Shown: piece by piece, positions 35,453-46,950 of the stretch
Position numbering within the stretch: the first letter of the stretch is position 1
How the letters are laid out: every line of letters begins with the position of its first letter
Source: Phyllostachys edulis
Taxonomy: Eukaryota; Streptophyta; Magnoliopsida; Poales; Poaceae
Length of the DNA stretch: 64,000 nucleotides
Direction of reading: 5' to 3'
Assembly (NCBI GenBank): GCA_036346405.1
Contig: CM070562.1
Coordinates: forward strand, 71,691,482-71,755,481
The notes under the pieces: generated by a model
Told to the model about the DNA's origin: nothing
What the model saw: the letters and a program-made list of their open reading frames with translations, nothing else
Databases searched by the model: none
Translations under genes and position numbers: made by a program

Positions 35453-35831
35453 CCCTGCAGGGTTAAAACTATTCGAATAGCCTCGTCCTAGGTTATGGAC
35501 ATGCTTGGTAAGGTCGTTCAAGAACTAGACTACAACATTTAAATTAAAACTTGATGGGTTGGTATGAATGGATGTTCATGCTATTGTTGTGGTGACTTGG
35601 GTTAGTCACTTCCAGGTTGATCTTGTTGTTGTTACTATGTTATTATCTCGTTGTTATTTCAACAATTAAAATGCTTTGCCAAATTGCCTTCAATCTATTA
35701 TGTTATTGCAAATGAAACTTGCTTTATGCTAAAATGAGTCCAAAGCCTCATCCACTTAAATAAAGCTTGCATGTAGCTATTTATAGTTCTGTTATCTCAC
35801 ACGTAAGTCTTATGGAGTACTTTATGTACTC
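35453..35831 (+). repeat. Conserved hairpin module, T copy 5
   Basis: CCCTGCAGGG at 35453-35462, CTATTCGAATAG at 35469-35480, the GTCC..GGACATGCT block, and GAGTAC-TTTAT-GTACTC at 35815-35831. The first stem is CCCT/AGGG here instead of CTCT/AGAG in copies 2-4. Confidence 0.85.
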
Positions 35832-38679
35832 ATCTCGCCTGGTTGTGGCATTTTGTGGCTTTTGTTGCAGAGGAAGAAGGTGAGCCCTAAGGGCTTCACT
35901 CTTGCGAGATGTGCTTCGGGTTTGACGACTAGCTTGGCGGTCCGGTTAGTTGCCTTGTGAATAAAGGCACACTAATTGGCTTTTGTTATGGCCATCTTAT
36001 GGCACTTTTGCTTCCGCTGTTTATTTAGTTTTGTATTTGTTATTTGGCTGGTCGGCCTCTCTTTTGTAATAACTATCCTTTTTAATATTAACTTCTGGTT
36101 TGTTGCTTGTACTATGTGTTGTATGGAATTGATACATTCTTTTGTTGTGAGGTATGTATACTGCATTCTGGGGAGTATACATCTCTCGAGACTGGGTTTA
36201 TTTGGTTGATAATACTAGGGTCAATTGGATGACTAAGTATTATGAGCTTAATAAATCCGGGTGCTCACAGTGGCTTCTATCGAGAAGCCTATTTCCGCCT
36301 CTCCAGCGATAGGAGAGCTGACAGCGGGAGTGGTCGAAGGATCATCTTCGGCCCGGGTGGTGGAAGAAGTCGTGGCTCCCGAGGCGGTTGTCACAACCGC
36401 TGAAGTTGTAGCCATGGCCGCTGAGGTAGCGGCCACAACTGCTGAGGTGGCGGCTATAACCACTCAGGTAGCGGCTACAACCACAGAAATAGCTGACATG
36501 ACCACTAGTGTGGTCGTGGGACCAGCAGAGGCAGTCGCAGAAGTTTCTGCCCAAGGTGGAGATGTACCTGACCACCGTGCGGGGAAGGAAATTGTTGCAG
36601 ACCTCCTTCCTGGTACCCAAAGATATGCTGAAATTTCAGAATTGGAAGATGAGGAATACTTCAACTTCTGTTCTGATTTCTTTGGCCCTGCTTCCATAGT
36701 AGGGTCTTCTGCCTTTAGATCTCGCCATCGAGTCCCTCATCCCAAAGACATTCCCAATAGAGGGGACACTTTTGACAATGAGCGTCTTGAGAAGGTTTGG
36801 TGGGATCAGGTCGATAGAGTAGACAAGCTGAAGCATGCAGAGCTGGTTTACTCGATATTTGCTCGATCAACCATGAGTGTAAGTATTTAAGAATACTTAT
36901 ATATGTGATCTTCCCTTGTTTCTTACTGTCTTTCCTTTTGCAGAAAGCTCTAGAGCAAATTGCCGTTGTCGGTGAATATCACCGACAACTTCTAGAGTCA
37001 TGACAGAAAGAGGAACTCGCAAACAAAGTAGAGAGGTGGTAAGTCACTATTTTTCATAGTCGCTTTCAACTTGACTACTTATATAGTGCTTACGGGGTTT
37101 GTCGTGGAAAAACTCACGACTAGGTACTAGTAGTAAAAGGCTTATTTACCGGATGCTTAGTCGTAGGAGAACTTACGACTAGATCCATAGTCGAGAAGAA
37201 CTTACGACAGATCAATGGTTGTAGGAGAGCTTACAACCAATTTAATAATGTTTATGTCCACTTTTAACCTTTACAGGTTAAAAAGCGACGAAAAGACTCT
37301 GGCCGACTCGCTCGATTATCAAAAAGAGGAGTCGAGAAAGCTATGTGAACAAGTAGAATTCCTCTTCAGGAAGGTTAAAGAAGCTAACTCTGCAACTGAA
37401 GAAATGCAGGAAAAGATAAACAGTAAGTGCTGGACTTAGGACTGCTTATATTGTTGATTTTTACCTGATCATCACTTCTTTTCAGAAAAAGAAAATGATA
37501 CGAGACAGCTTCAGGATGAAGTTAAGCAAAAAACTGTGGTTATTCGCGAGCTTTTTCAGATATCCAAAGAGAAGGATCAAGAAATTGAGAGGTGAGATCT
37601 CGCCGATCGTAAGCATTCTTTTCTGCAGATCCATTATGAGTTCCTTCCTTTTCTAATTCTCGTTTCTTCTTTTAGAAATGGATCTTGAGCTGGGAAGACT
37701 CGAAAATGAACTTAGGGATAAGACTTTGATCTATAACGAGGCTCGTCGCATTGCTAAGGCAAACGCGATGAAGTCAAGTTATGGAAGGAGCGATGCCTTT
37801 GAGACCGCTCGTTTCTCATAATGCAGAAATCGAGAAGTTAGATTCTCGTCTAACAGGTAAGAAATTCTTTTACCTGTGACTATTTTATTCTCTCCTCTAG
37901 AAGTTTATTTACTCGACCAGTCTTATTCTTGTCAGAACAAGTGGTCGAAAACAAACAACTCCGCGAGGCTTCACTGCACTTGAACAGGTCATGGAGGCGA
38001 TGAAGATTAATCTTCAAGATAATATCACGCTCTTGAACAATGTACTTGGTGAGCTACGATCTTGAGGAAAAGCTCCTCAAGATGATACGATAGCTGCTCA
38101 CGTAAGTACTGTTGGGGAACAAGTCGGGACTTTGCAAGAACTGGTGACCACTCTGAAGGCCAATCAAACTGAGTCCATCAAGGAGGCGGTCGAAAGTGCT
38201 ATAAGTTATGCATTGGCAAAACTTAAAGCTCATGACCCTAGCCTTAATGTGCAACCAATCGAAGTCGACTTCGACTGCCCCGAAGCAGAAGCAAGTCGTC
38301 TTATTGAAGAAATGCAACCACTCGGTAAAAAAGTTTCGGAGGAAATGCAACTAGGCTCTCCTTCTTCAGAGTGATTTGTAAAAAACCTGTGAAAAACAAG
38401 CTTTTGTTGATGTATTATATAATGCATCTTTTTTTCCTACAAATCATCTTGTCGAGTAGTTAGTAACTCAAAAGATAATTAACGAATGAAAAACAGAATG
38501 AAAGACTAAGAATTGAAGTTCAATTAATAACTTTATCCTAGCCCCCGACTATTTGTTTAGTTTGTTTAGACAAACTAAGTAAATAGTATTAAAAAGGGTT
38601 TATGAAAACAGAGAGGTTTGGTTAACTTGTAGTTTTTGGTCACGATTGTCATGCACTGGCCGAAAAAGTAGTAACGAAT

Positions 38680-39240
38680 CGACACTAGGAAGTTCCTTCT
38701 AGTGGGCAGGACCACATGCAGAGAGGAAAGTCTTCGACTAGGTGATGTCACCATCTCCGACTAGATTAATTAAATCGAGAACAGCAACTTGAGTTAAACA
38801 AACATCCAGAGGACTTTCAAAAAAAAAAAAATCGTTCGCCCTTCTTTGGAGGACTCGATAAATCTGTCCTGGTATCAAGAATAGGAAACTGAACGATGCT
38901 AGGAAGTTCCTTCTAGTGGGCAGGACCACATGCGAGAGGAGAGACTTGACTAGATGTGTTTCTTCCTCCGACCGCCTGCATTTAATCGAATACCCCAAAA
39001 GCGCTTGAATAAATCTAAGAAAGTGCACTTGACTTAGAATATTTTTCAAAAGAATCAAGAAATAAACTAAGATGAAAAGAGGAGGCTTTAAAAATATTTC
39101 ACTAAATAGAACCCGAGCTCTTTGTGTTGGCGAGAAAAGTGAGTAACGAGTCAACACTAGGAAGCTCCTTCTAATGGGCGGTGACCACATACAGAGAGGA
39201 GAGGCTTCGACTAGGTGATGTTACTGCCTTCCCACCAATA
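38680..39240. repeat. Three dispersed copies of a CTAGGAAGTTCCTTCTAG block
   Basis: The block starts near 38685, 38898 and 39157. It is followed each time by TGGGC, CCACATGC and GAGAGGA words, so about 80-90 bp is shared. The core is a near palindrome. The copies lie between the converging ends of the antisense gene (38374) and pol (39349). Confidence 0.75.
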
Positions 39241-39348
39241 TAAAGGAAACGGGTATTTGGAATATAGTCGAAAGATTATGAAAGCACTACTCAAAAGTAA
39301 GACAATAGAGGTAGAGAGAACCTGAGTCTTTATTGTCTGAATGATTGG

Positions 39349-40560
39349 TTACACATAAAACTTGCGTAACTGGTTGATGTTCCAAGAGTTCGAGAGAACC
39401 TGGCCATCTTCCATTGCCAATCGTACCGACCCTGGACGAGTAACTTCGACCACTTTGTAAGGACCTTCCCACTTGGGAGAAAGTTTGTTCCGATTAGACT
39501 TGGATTGGCAGAGCCTCAATACCAAGTCACCTCTGACAAAGAAGGTCAGCGAGGTTGGACCTTCGATCGTAGTATCTGCGTAGGGCTTGTTGGTAGACTG
39601 CTGAACGGATTAAGGCTTAGTTTCTCCTTTCCTCAAGTAGATTAATATCATCTGCTCGAAATTGTTCCTGGTTGGAGTCTTTGAAAGTTTCGACTCGTGT
39701 TGACCTTATCTTTAGCTCCGGAGGAAGCATGGCTTCAGCTCCGAAGACTAGAAAAAATGGTGTTTCACCTGTAGCTCGACCGGTAGTCGCATTTAACCGC
39801 CCATAATACGGAGGGTAACTCTTGTACCCAAGCCCCGAGCGTTTAATGAGCTGGTCGAAGACTCGAGTCTTAATTCCTCTCATTATTTGGCTGTTTGCAC
39901 GTTCGACTGCCCCATTACTTTGGGTATGGGCCATAGAAGCATAACACAGTTTGGTACCCAACTCGTCGCAAAATTCCTGAAATTTTGCGCTTGAAAATTG
40001 TTTACCATTATCTGTAATTATTCGACTCGGTACTCCAAATCGAGTAATTACGCATCTCATCATAAACCGTTTTTCCGCTTCGTTGTTATCACATCCACAG
40101 TTCGACTTCAATCCATTTTGTGAGCGTATCAATAGCCACAAAGGAACTCAAACCTCCGGAGCTTTGGGGAACGGTCCTAGGATATCGAGACCCTAGGTGC
40201 AAAAGGCCAAGATAGAGGTATTGTTTGTAATGCCCGAGCCGGTTGGTGTATTTGCTCGCTATGAAACCGCATCGATACACTTTTAACCAACTCTTTAGCA
40301 TCGTAAAGGGTCATTGCCAAGAAAACCTTGTCGAAAAGCCTTACCGACCAACGCTCAGAGGAAGCATGATTTCCACAGATGCCATCATGTATGTCGTGAA
40401 GGAGTGTTAATCCTTCGCTCTGCGAAATGCATCGCATGAGCACCCCTTGAGTACCTCGTTTATAGAGGACTCCTTCAACCAAAGTATACATTTTGGCTTT
40501 TTCGATAAACGATGCCGCCTCGAGATCGCCTTTGGGTCTGTAACCCTTCAAGATATTCAT
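39349..40560 (-). pseudogene. Ty3/gypsy integrase domain of pol
   Basis: An N-terminal zinc-binding segment (YKRG..LLHDIHDGICGNH) lies near 40370-40470. The core with FGVPSRIITDNGKQF and SNGAVERANSQIM follows at about 39880-40070. The C-terminal LSPKWEGPYKVVEV precedes the stop at 39349-39351. No chromodomain follows, as in Tat elements. Frameshifts at about 40140 and 39610 break the frame. The protein would insert the cDNA copy into the host genome. Confidence 0.8.
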
Positions 40561-40599
40561 AGATGGGTGCCATCCATGTATCCTCGTATTCTAGAGAGG

Positions 40600-41200
40600 C
40601 CGTCTCAATAGGAGGTGTCTCTGGTTCGTCGACCAGAGACGGCTTCTGGAGTTGTTCCAAGAAGACTCCTTTTGGTACTTCAGATCGGGAAGAAGCTATT
40701 CGAGCAAGCTGGTCTGCGAGGAAATTATCCTTTCGAGGATGAATTGTGTCTCAAACCTAAAAATGCTTTTCTAGCTTACGCACTTCCGATAAGTACCGAG
40801 ACATTGTCGGGTTAGAGCACTGGTACTCTTTTCCGACTTGATTCACGACTAGTTGAGAGTCTCCTCTCACGAGTAGTTGGCGAATCGAGAGCGCTTTACG
40901 TCAGATGCCGCCTAGCAAACCTTCAGATTCTCGCCACGTTTTTAGTGGCACGAAAGTTTAATTGTATGGCATACTTTAAGGTCTCTCGGTAGAAGATACC
41001 AGACCACCTCACCCGAGCCACTTAAAGTAAGTGACCCGTCAAAGTACATCGCCCATCGGTCGTGGGAATCAGTCTTGGGATCCCGAATGAGTTCAGATTT
41101 GTCCATTCGGCGACAAAGTCTGCCAAGATCTGGGATTTAACGGCCGTTCGGGACACGAATGGATGTCGAACTCCCCAAGTTCGACCGACCATTTTGCCAT
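40600..41200 (-). pseudogene. RNase H tether and second RNase H-like region of pol
   Basis: The motif SRTAVKSQILADFVAEWT at about 41075-41140 is the usual link between the gypsy RNase H and the additional archaeal-type RNase H of Tat elements. The following sequence to about 40600 is badly frameshifted, so the second RNase H is inferred from position rather than from catalytic residues. Confidence 0.5.
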
Positions 41201-42340
41201 GCGTCATTGCTTTCCCTATTGTGGAGGATCGCTCCTAAGGGAAACTCGACAAGCCAGACTAGTTTGTGCTTTGAAAATAATGCCGCAGCTTCCTCGAAGA
41301 CATGAGGAGGGCATATAAAGCTTTTGGACCGAGGGTAACACTCCTTAGGCCGTGTAAAACTTCACTCACGAGAAAACTGGTCGTTGTGCGTTTTCACGCT
41401 TCTACGACCAAGATCGCTTCTTCGCTGTGGCGTGGCGGCCTAGGTAAATTAAGAGCGTTTCTTCCGGCCGGAGACCGAATAGGAGCACTCAGAAGGTACC
41501 TCTTGACATCCTCAAAGGCGGTGTTTGCCTCTTTCGACCACTCAAAACCTTCGTGTTTCCTTAGAAGTTTAAAGAAAGGTAGTCCTTTTTCTCCCAGTCG
41601 TGCGATGAAACGACTTAAAGCTGCCATGCATCCAGTGAGTTTCTGAACTTCTTTCCTTGTGGTTGGAGGGTGCATTTGGAGAATGGCCTTGATCTTTTCG
41701 GGATTTGCTTCGATTCCTCGTATAGATACTAGGAATCCAAGTAATTTTCCTGAAGAGATTCCGAACACACACTTCTCAGGATTGAGTTTTAAGCGATGTT
41801 TTCTGAGATTGTCGAATGTTTCTTGCAGGTCAGTAATATGATTAATTCTCTTGATGCTTTTAACAACTAGATCATCAACATAGGATTCTAGATTTCGGCC
41901 TAATTGAGATGAAAAAGTTGCTTGCATCAAGTGTTGAAAAGAAGCCCCGGCATTTTTTAGACCAAATGGCATTTTGACATAGCAAAATATACCAAATGGT
42001 GTAATAAATGCGATCTTTTCTTCATCGTCTAGACACATATTGATCCGGTGGTATCCGAATATGCATCTAAAAACTTAACATTTCACAACTGCAGAGAATC
42101 AACCAACCGATCGATCACGAGGTAAAGGAAAATCGTCTTTGGACAAGCTTTATTAAGATCGATAAAGTCTCACGCACATCGCCATTTGCCGCTTGACTTT
42201 CTAACCATTACAGATTAGCCAACCACTGGGGTGGTTGACCTCTTATAAAGCCGCTTTAAGTAGCTTATCCAATTCGATTTAATAGCATCTCGTCGATCAG
42301 GGCAAATCTCCATAATTTTTGTTTCTGGTACTTTGTCGGT
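41200..42340 (-). pseudogene. Reverse transcriptase and RNase H domains of pol
   Basis: IAFITPFGIFCYVKMPFGLK (about 41960-42020) and the catalytic YVDD (41871-41882) with LVVKS define the RT. Then come the thumb-like FGISSGKLLGFLVS, the connection LTGCMAALSRFI, and KHEGFEWSKEANTAFEDVK leading into RNase H. The upstream part (42040-42340) has stops. Frameshifts separate the RNase H part. The enzyme would copy the element RNA to DNA. Confidence 0.85.
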
Positions 42341-42639
42341 GCCGTAAAGCTAGCCTCAGACTCGATCACCTCCCCGGGACTCCGGCATGTCGGATGCTTG
42401 CCACGCGAAGACATCTGCGTTAGCTCGGAGGAAGGCGATGAGGCGTCTTCCTATTTGGGGTCGGAAGTATCCTCGATGAGCAGATCTTGAGGGCTCCCTG
42501 TGTCCGTGAGGAACCTCTTTGACTTTGTCGTTCGGCTTTGGTGCAACTTTGAGGCTTCGACTTGCTAGTCAAAGGTGACTTTCTTCTCGAGTTGGTATTT
42601 GTCCAACCATCTCAAGGATCGGCGGTCGCAGTATGCACC

Positions 42640-43000
42640 ATCTTCTTGTCACAATGGATTGTGATTACTCCTTTGGGACTGGCATCTTAATACATTGATA
42701 TCCATAATGAGTAGCCATTAGAATTTTGCCAAAGTTGGTCGTCCGAGTATGGCGTTATATGCCGATGTCGAAATCGACCACATCAAAGGAGATTTTCTCT
42801 GTCCTGAAATTACTTGGTGAACCAAATGTTAAAGGAAGAGAAACTTGGCCAATTGGTTTAGCCGAAGATCCCGGTACGATTCCATGGAAAGAGTATCGTC
42901 TCGGTCTTACCTTGGTCCCGGTACTTGCATGTCATCGGGGCACTCGTAAACAAAATGTTTAACGAGCTGCCACCATCAACCAAAACTCGATTGACCCGAC
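42640..43000 (-). pseudogene. Protease-RT linker region of pol
   Basis: The minus-strand frames contain FDVVDFDI and ATHYGYQCIKMPVPKGVITI, the stretch that follows the aspartic protease and precedes RT in gypsy elements. The protease active-site DTG/DSG was not confidently located. Confidence 0.5.
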
Positions 43001-43043
43001 AATTGTTGATGGTGGGTTCGACCACGATTGGATATCGACCTGG

Positions 43044-45505
43044 TCAAGTCGAAGGAGTCGGGCAGTCACCCTTCTCGAAAGAGATGGTGACTTCCGACCA
43101 CTTCGGTAATTTATTGATGAGAGGAGGATCTATGGAGTTTACCTCACGTTCGGCAGCCTTAAGCTGTCGCTTTGATTCATATGCCGATGATCCCCCGTAG
43201 ATGTGCTCGACGGTGTGTTGCGGATCCTGGAACAGCATCTCCTCCTCGTCATCTGATGACTTATGACCACTCGTTTGCCCTACCTGCTCGAGAGTGGGAA
43301 GTGGTCCTTTGCCGTTGTAGTAGTCTTCAAGCTTTCGTTGGAAGACCCGGCAGTTGCGAAGGTCATGTCCTTCCTTTTTATGGAAAGGACACCACCTAGG
43401 CTTATCATTTTTCCGATCGGGGCGCTTACCTTTGCCTCGGTCAGAGTGCGGCTTGGAGGTGCGTGGCTCTTTATCATTCACAGCCAAAACCTCCTTGGAA
43501 CCGCTGGCTTGGAGTTTTTGACCCTTCGCCTTGTTTTTGGACTTTTTTGCTTTCTTATCTTTCTTCTTACTAATGTCACCCGACTCTCGCGAGGTATTGT
43601 CTTCTCGATCTATTGTGTTGTTCCACTCGACCGCCTCAGAGGCAGTTGCATATCGATCAGCCATCTCAAAGAGTTCAGCAACAGAAGTAGGAGGATTCAA
43701 AGCAATGTCTTCTGTTATCCTTCTACTGCGGACTCCTTGCTTGAAAGCTCTGATGACAGATGAATCAGAAACTTCCGGAATTGAGTTACGAACCTGATTG
43801 AAGCGCTTGATGAATTGGCGCAAGGTCTCGTTGTCGTTCTGTCTCATCCGGTGCAAGTCGTCCTCCTTCCCGGGGCGATTGTAAGTGCCTTGGAAATTTA
43901 CCAGTAGAAGGTCGCAGAGGTGTTGCCAAGAGTAAATCGACTCGAGTGGTTGGTTTAGTAACCACGATCGAGCAGATCCTTCGAGCACAGTTGGAAGGTA
44001 ATTTTCCATTACATGCTCTCCTCCTCCTGCTGCTCGGACAGCTATTGTGTAGATTTGAAGAAATTCGATGGGATTTTGGGAACCATCAAACTTCTCCATG
44101 TTCACTGGTCGAAAACGAGGTGGCCAGCGAACAGCTCGGAGATCAGGCGAGAATGCTCGACATCCAGTAATGACTTCTTGACGTCTCCTTTGCAGGAAAG
44201 AAGGGTTGATATCATCAGGTGGTCGTACTCGACGATACCCAGTGATAGGTTGACCAGACCTACGATAGATCTCAGTTCTACGAGGGGAATACTCCTCGTA
44301 GTTCATCTCTTCTTCTGATTCCCATGTCGGAATGGTGGCGATCACCTCTCAGGGGTTTGCCGATCATCGCTTGTTTGAAAGACATTTCTTCGAGTAGGAG
44401 ATCGACACGACTTCTTCGCTTGCGTCGATTCCTCCGTGGTGATATGTTCGATCGACCGGTAGCGAAGAAGTCGTATTACTCTGAATTCTGAATGATGCTT
44501 GCGAGGTGCTTCCACTTTTCCATCGTGACCGAAGCCTTTGTGCGATCTCTTCAACGAAGAGGTTGTACCCCGGCGCTCGGGCGAGCTCTCGAGTTGGATT
44601 CTCGAGCAAATCACTGATGTGCTGGAGTTCTTGAGCTTCCTCTGACCGATATTGGATGTGCCTAGGTAAACTCTTCTGTGTCGCAATCTTCCTTCGTCGA
44701 GTAGCTTCAAGATCTTCCCTGTCAGACTCTTGAGACTGCCTCAATGAAGTGCGAGTATGTCGAGGATTTCCTTCGCGTTCATGAAGGTGTTGGTCGTGTC
44801 CGCCATCGGTGGTGTTCTTGCCACTGCCATGAGGGGGCGCAGTGTGTGATCTTCTCGGAGGGTCTCCAATTCGGTCTCTAGGAGAGTGACCTTGATCTGA
44901 GGGAAGGACGAAGACCTCCCATTGATGATTCTCACTTGCGCTCGAGGCCTCCACGGTTGAGGAGTCGTCGAGAGACACCATCTGGCGACTTGGAGTAATC
45001 CCCTCCAGGTAGGGGAAGTTCGGGTTATAACCGTCTCCGTTGGCAGGCGTGATCTGCGGAGAGATGGCCGAATTTGTAGGAAAAGCATGCTTGATCCCGC
45101 TCTCTCTGGCGTCATCCGGAGAGAGAGAATCACCAGATGCTGGTGAAGTCTTGGAATTGTGGCTTCCAGAACTTGCCTCACCAAGTCGGACCGCCTTAGG
45201 GGGACTCGGACACTTCGAGGTAAAACTCTCGTCGTGTTGTGAGTCCACCTGGGTGTAGTCCTGGTCAAATTGACCCTTGTCCTTTGAGAGGGTAGACTCC
45301 TCTCTTGGATGTACTGTTGTGGGGGATATGGATCCCTCCTCAACCCCATCACGCATTGTCTCCTCGGATCTGCGGGAAGATCACCGGAGGCGGTACCATC
45401 GGATGAGTCATCACTCGGCTCGTAATTGAAACCGATCCATGTCGACATCTGCAGACCGCCAAGTCGAACCAGTTCTCCTCGCTCCATTCTCCGCCATGAG
45501 TGCAT
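43044..45505 (-). pseudogene. gag of the Tat-type element, frameshifted
   Basis: The start MHSWRRMERGELVRLGGL at 45505 lies 46 bp after the primer-binding site. The frame shifts near 45350 and again near 44360 into an open stretch of 433 codons (44345-43044). That stretch has the capsid-like core (FDGSQNPIEFLQIY .. AARSWLLNQP-like .. RFNQVRNSIPEVSD) and a basic lysine-rich region. A zinc knuckle with CPFHKKEGHDLRNC (CX2HX4HX4C) lies near 43360. The N-terminal part is long and rich in serine, proline and charged residues. The protein would package the element RNA. Confidence 0.8.
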
Positions 45506-45550
45506 GAGATTTGGAAAACAGAGAGTATGTTGACAAGAGATTACCGGAAG

Positions 45551-45571
45551 ATCCCCACGATCGGCGCCTAA
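45551..45571 (-). other. Primer-binding site
   Basis: Directly after the 5' LTR the minus strand reads TTAGGCGCCGATCGTGGGG. This resembles the TGGCGCC..GGGGA sites of grass gypsy elements thought to pair with tRNA-Asp. The match is imperfect. Confidence 0.55.
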
Positions 45572-45572
45572 C

Positions 45573-46301
45573 CGCCGGTGTTTTAGAACCGAACTTACGT
45601 AAAGATTGTTTGATTCGGGGTCTCCTAGAATGAAATCACGCAGAGATTGACACGAGGATTTTTATACGAGTTCGGGCCTTCTCCGGGAGAATAATAACCC
45701 TACTCTGTGTGTGTATGGTATTGAGTGTATTACGAACAATTAGGGAAAAACTCGGACTATTACAGGATGATAGTGCTTGTATTTCTCATCACCCTTCCTC
45801 TCTCGATTGCCGCCTTTATATAGTACGTGAAGGAGCGGTAGTTTCTCCAGGTGAAGCGGCGCCTCATCACATCCTGTAACGGGCGCTCGTTGGTAGTAAT
45901 CACCGGCGTATTAACTCCTCCACGTCACCTAACAGCTATATACCAGAGATAATAGAGCATTACGTGCTATTACTTGGCAGAGTAACAAATATGATGATCG
46001 TTGAATCTTTAATCAATTAAACCTACTTGTGCAGAGGTTTAATTGATCATAAGGTGGTCATAGCTGACCTAGTCGTAGAAGAACCTGCGACTATAAGGTA
46101 GTCGTAGCAAGACTTACGATTATAGGGTAGTCGTAGCATAACTTACGACTATGGGGGTGGTCGTAGAAGAACTTATGACTATCCAGTAGACTCTTCCCTT
46201 ATAACATTTAAGGGGTATACTTAGGGACCATATGACGTCATATTTACTTGGTTAAGGAGTTATAGATAAAAGATAAAATGAGGATTATTATATCCTCGTC
46301 A
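45573..46301 (-). mobile_element. 5' LTR of the Tat-type element
   Basis: It has the same length and order as 27907-28635. The inner end is mutated: + strand CGCCGG in place of TGTCGG. Four GTCGTA..TACGAC hairpins lie at about 46073-46180. Confidence 0.9.
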
Positions 46302-46306
46302 AGATT

Positions 46307-46627
46307 GATATAAAATTTTGATGAAACCGCAATATTTACAACAATAAGTAGTACTACGAACTATAGGTATTACTTCTAGTAATTGTCGCACCATAGGATA
46401 ATTAGTACCAGTAATGCTAGCGCTAAAACGAATATTGAAACAATCCGCCTGCTCGCGATTAAATCAATCGAGTACTTCTAAAAAAACTACTGATTCTCCC
46501 AGCTTAACTGTCGCGGTTTTCTCTGTAGTGTATACTACAAAATTACAAACTGGAAGCTGTCACTGCTGATGATGCACTGGACAGATCACGTCGAGCAATC
46601 ACACGGTGCCTTGAACTGAGATTTTGG
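46307..46627. other. Spacer with a segment repeated upstream of HCT
   Basis: AT-rich sequence. 46503-46590 resembles 54905-54975 in direct orientation, sharing CTGTCGC, ACTACAA and AAGCTGTCACTGCTGATG. Confidence 0.4.
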
Positions 46628-46739
46628 CCTAAATGGCACTATTCCACGACGTATTTGCAAAGACAGTTGTCCACACATGGTATTTGTAAATATAGCACTC
46701 CGGACGAGTCTCACGTCGCCACGAAGAGGCTTTGTCCGT

Positions 46740-46950
46740 GCGGTGCATGCGCGGACACGCCAAAAACCATGCGCCTATCGTCCGGTTGCTTCTTCGCCCG
46801 ACAGATGTCTCGTCCGCACTCCCACCTCTCGGACAGCATTGTGTCCGCATGGCCACCGTTCGGACAAAGGCGTGTCCGCACGGCCACCGCCCTGGACACA
46901 GCTTGTCCGCATGGCCACCATCCGGACTAGCGACGTGTCGCACGGTCGGC
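46740..46950 (+). repeat. GC-rich subterminal repeats, left arm
   Basis: The motif GTCCGCAYGGCCACC recurs four or five times at 20-45 bp spacing. The inverted counterpart lies at 54520-54790. Confidence 0.65.

Larger units (their letters stand above)
31107..36269 (+). mobile_element. Family T element (copy 5), intact with target duplication
   Basis: It begins TGTAACATCCC and ends GGGTGCTCACA. GTGGC flanks it at 31102-31106 and 36270-36274, and removing insert plus one GTGGC restores the exon frame. Length is 5163 bp. No tandem copy of the ends and no coding frame is found inside, so it is either a solo 5.2-kb LTR or a complete non-coding element. A TATA-like GGTATAAG is near 32677. The first half carries inverted GAGGTCGTGG/CCACGACCTC repeats; the hairpin module lies at 35453-35831. 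Confidence 0.85.
29188..38374 (+). pseudogene. Antisense multi-exon gene of the Tat element (PF04195-like), disrupted
   Basis: The start MAGRVSEWAESEMDTAKMQ at 29188 leads into LRLPAHPFLTLILEYF and LGPNSITMLSVFVYL, the putative gypsy type transposon domain (PF04195). Likely exons: 29188-29905, 29986-30110, 30292-about 31013, 31081-31106 joined to 36275-36878 (split by the T element), 36944 onward, and several small ones to the stop at 38372-38374. The middle is rich in alanine/valine/threonine repeats (36300-36540). The C-terminal third has coiled-coil composition and ends in LNVQPIEVDF and an acidic tail. Breaks: a one-base deletion near 29481 shifts the frame after VFVYL, a stop lies near 29826, and the 5.2-kb insertion follows. 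The gene is antisense to gag-pol and its end converges with the pol end. Function is unknown; it is not a transposase in any shown sense. Confidence 0.65.
27907..46301 (-). mobile_element. Complete Tat-type Ty3/gypsy retrotransposon (nested insert inside)
   Basis: Two 729-bp LTRs in the same orientation (27907-28635 and 45573-46301) bracket the element, and AGATT flanks it at 27902-27906 and 46302-46306. The element is on the minus strand: the 5' LTR is the right one, followed by a primer-binding site (45551-45571) and gag, protease, RT, RNase H and integrase down to 39349. A multi-exon gene on the + strand fills the space up to the polypurine tract at 28636-28650. Total length is 18.4 kb, or 13.2 kb without the nested 5163-bp T element. 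The long layout with an extra antisense gene and a spacer after RNase H fits the Tat lineage (as in Grande and RIRE2). The two LTRs differ at a few dozen sites by eye, so insertion is not recent. Confidence 0.9.
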
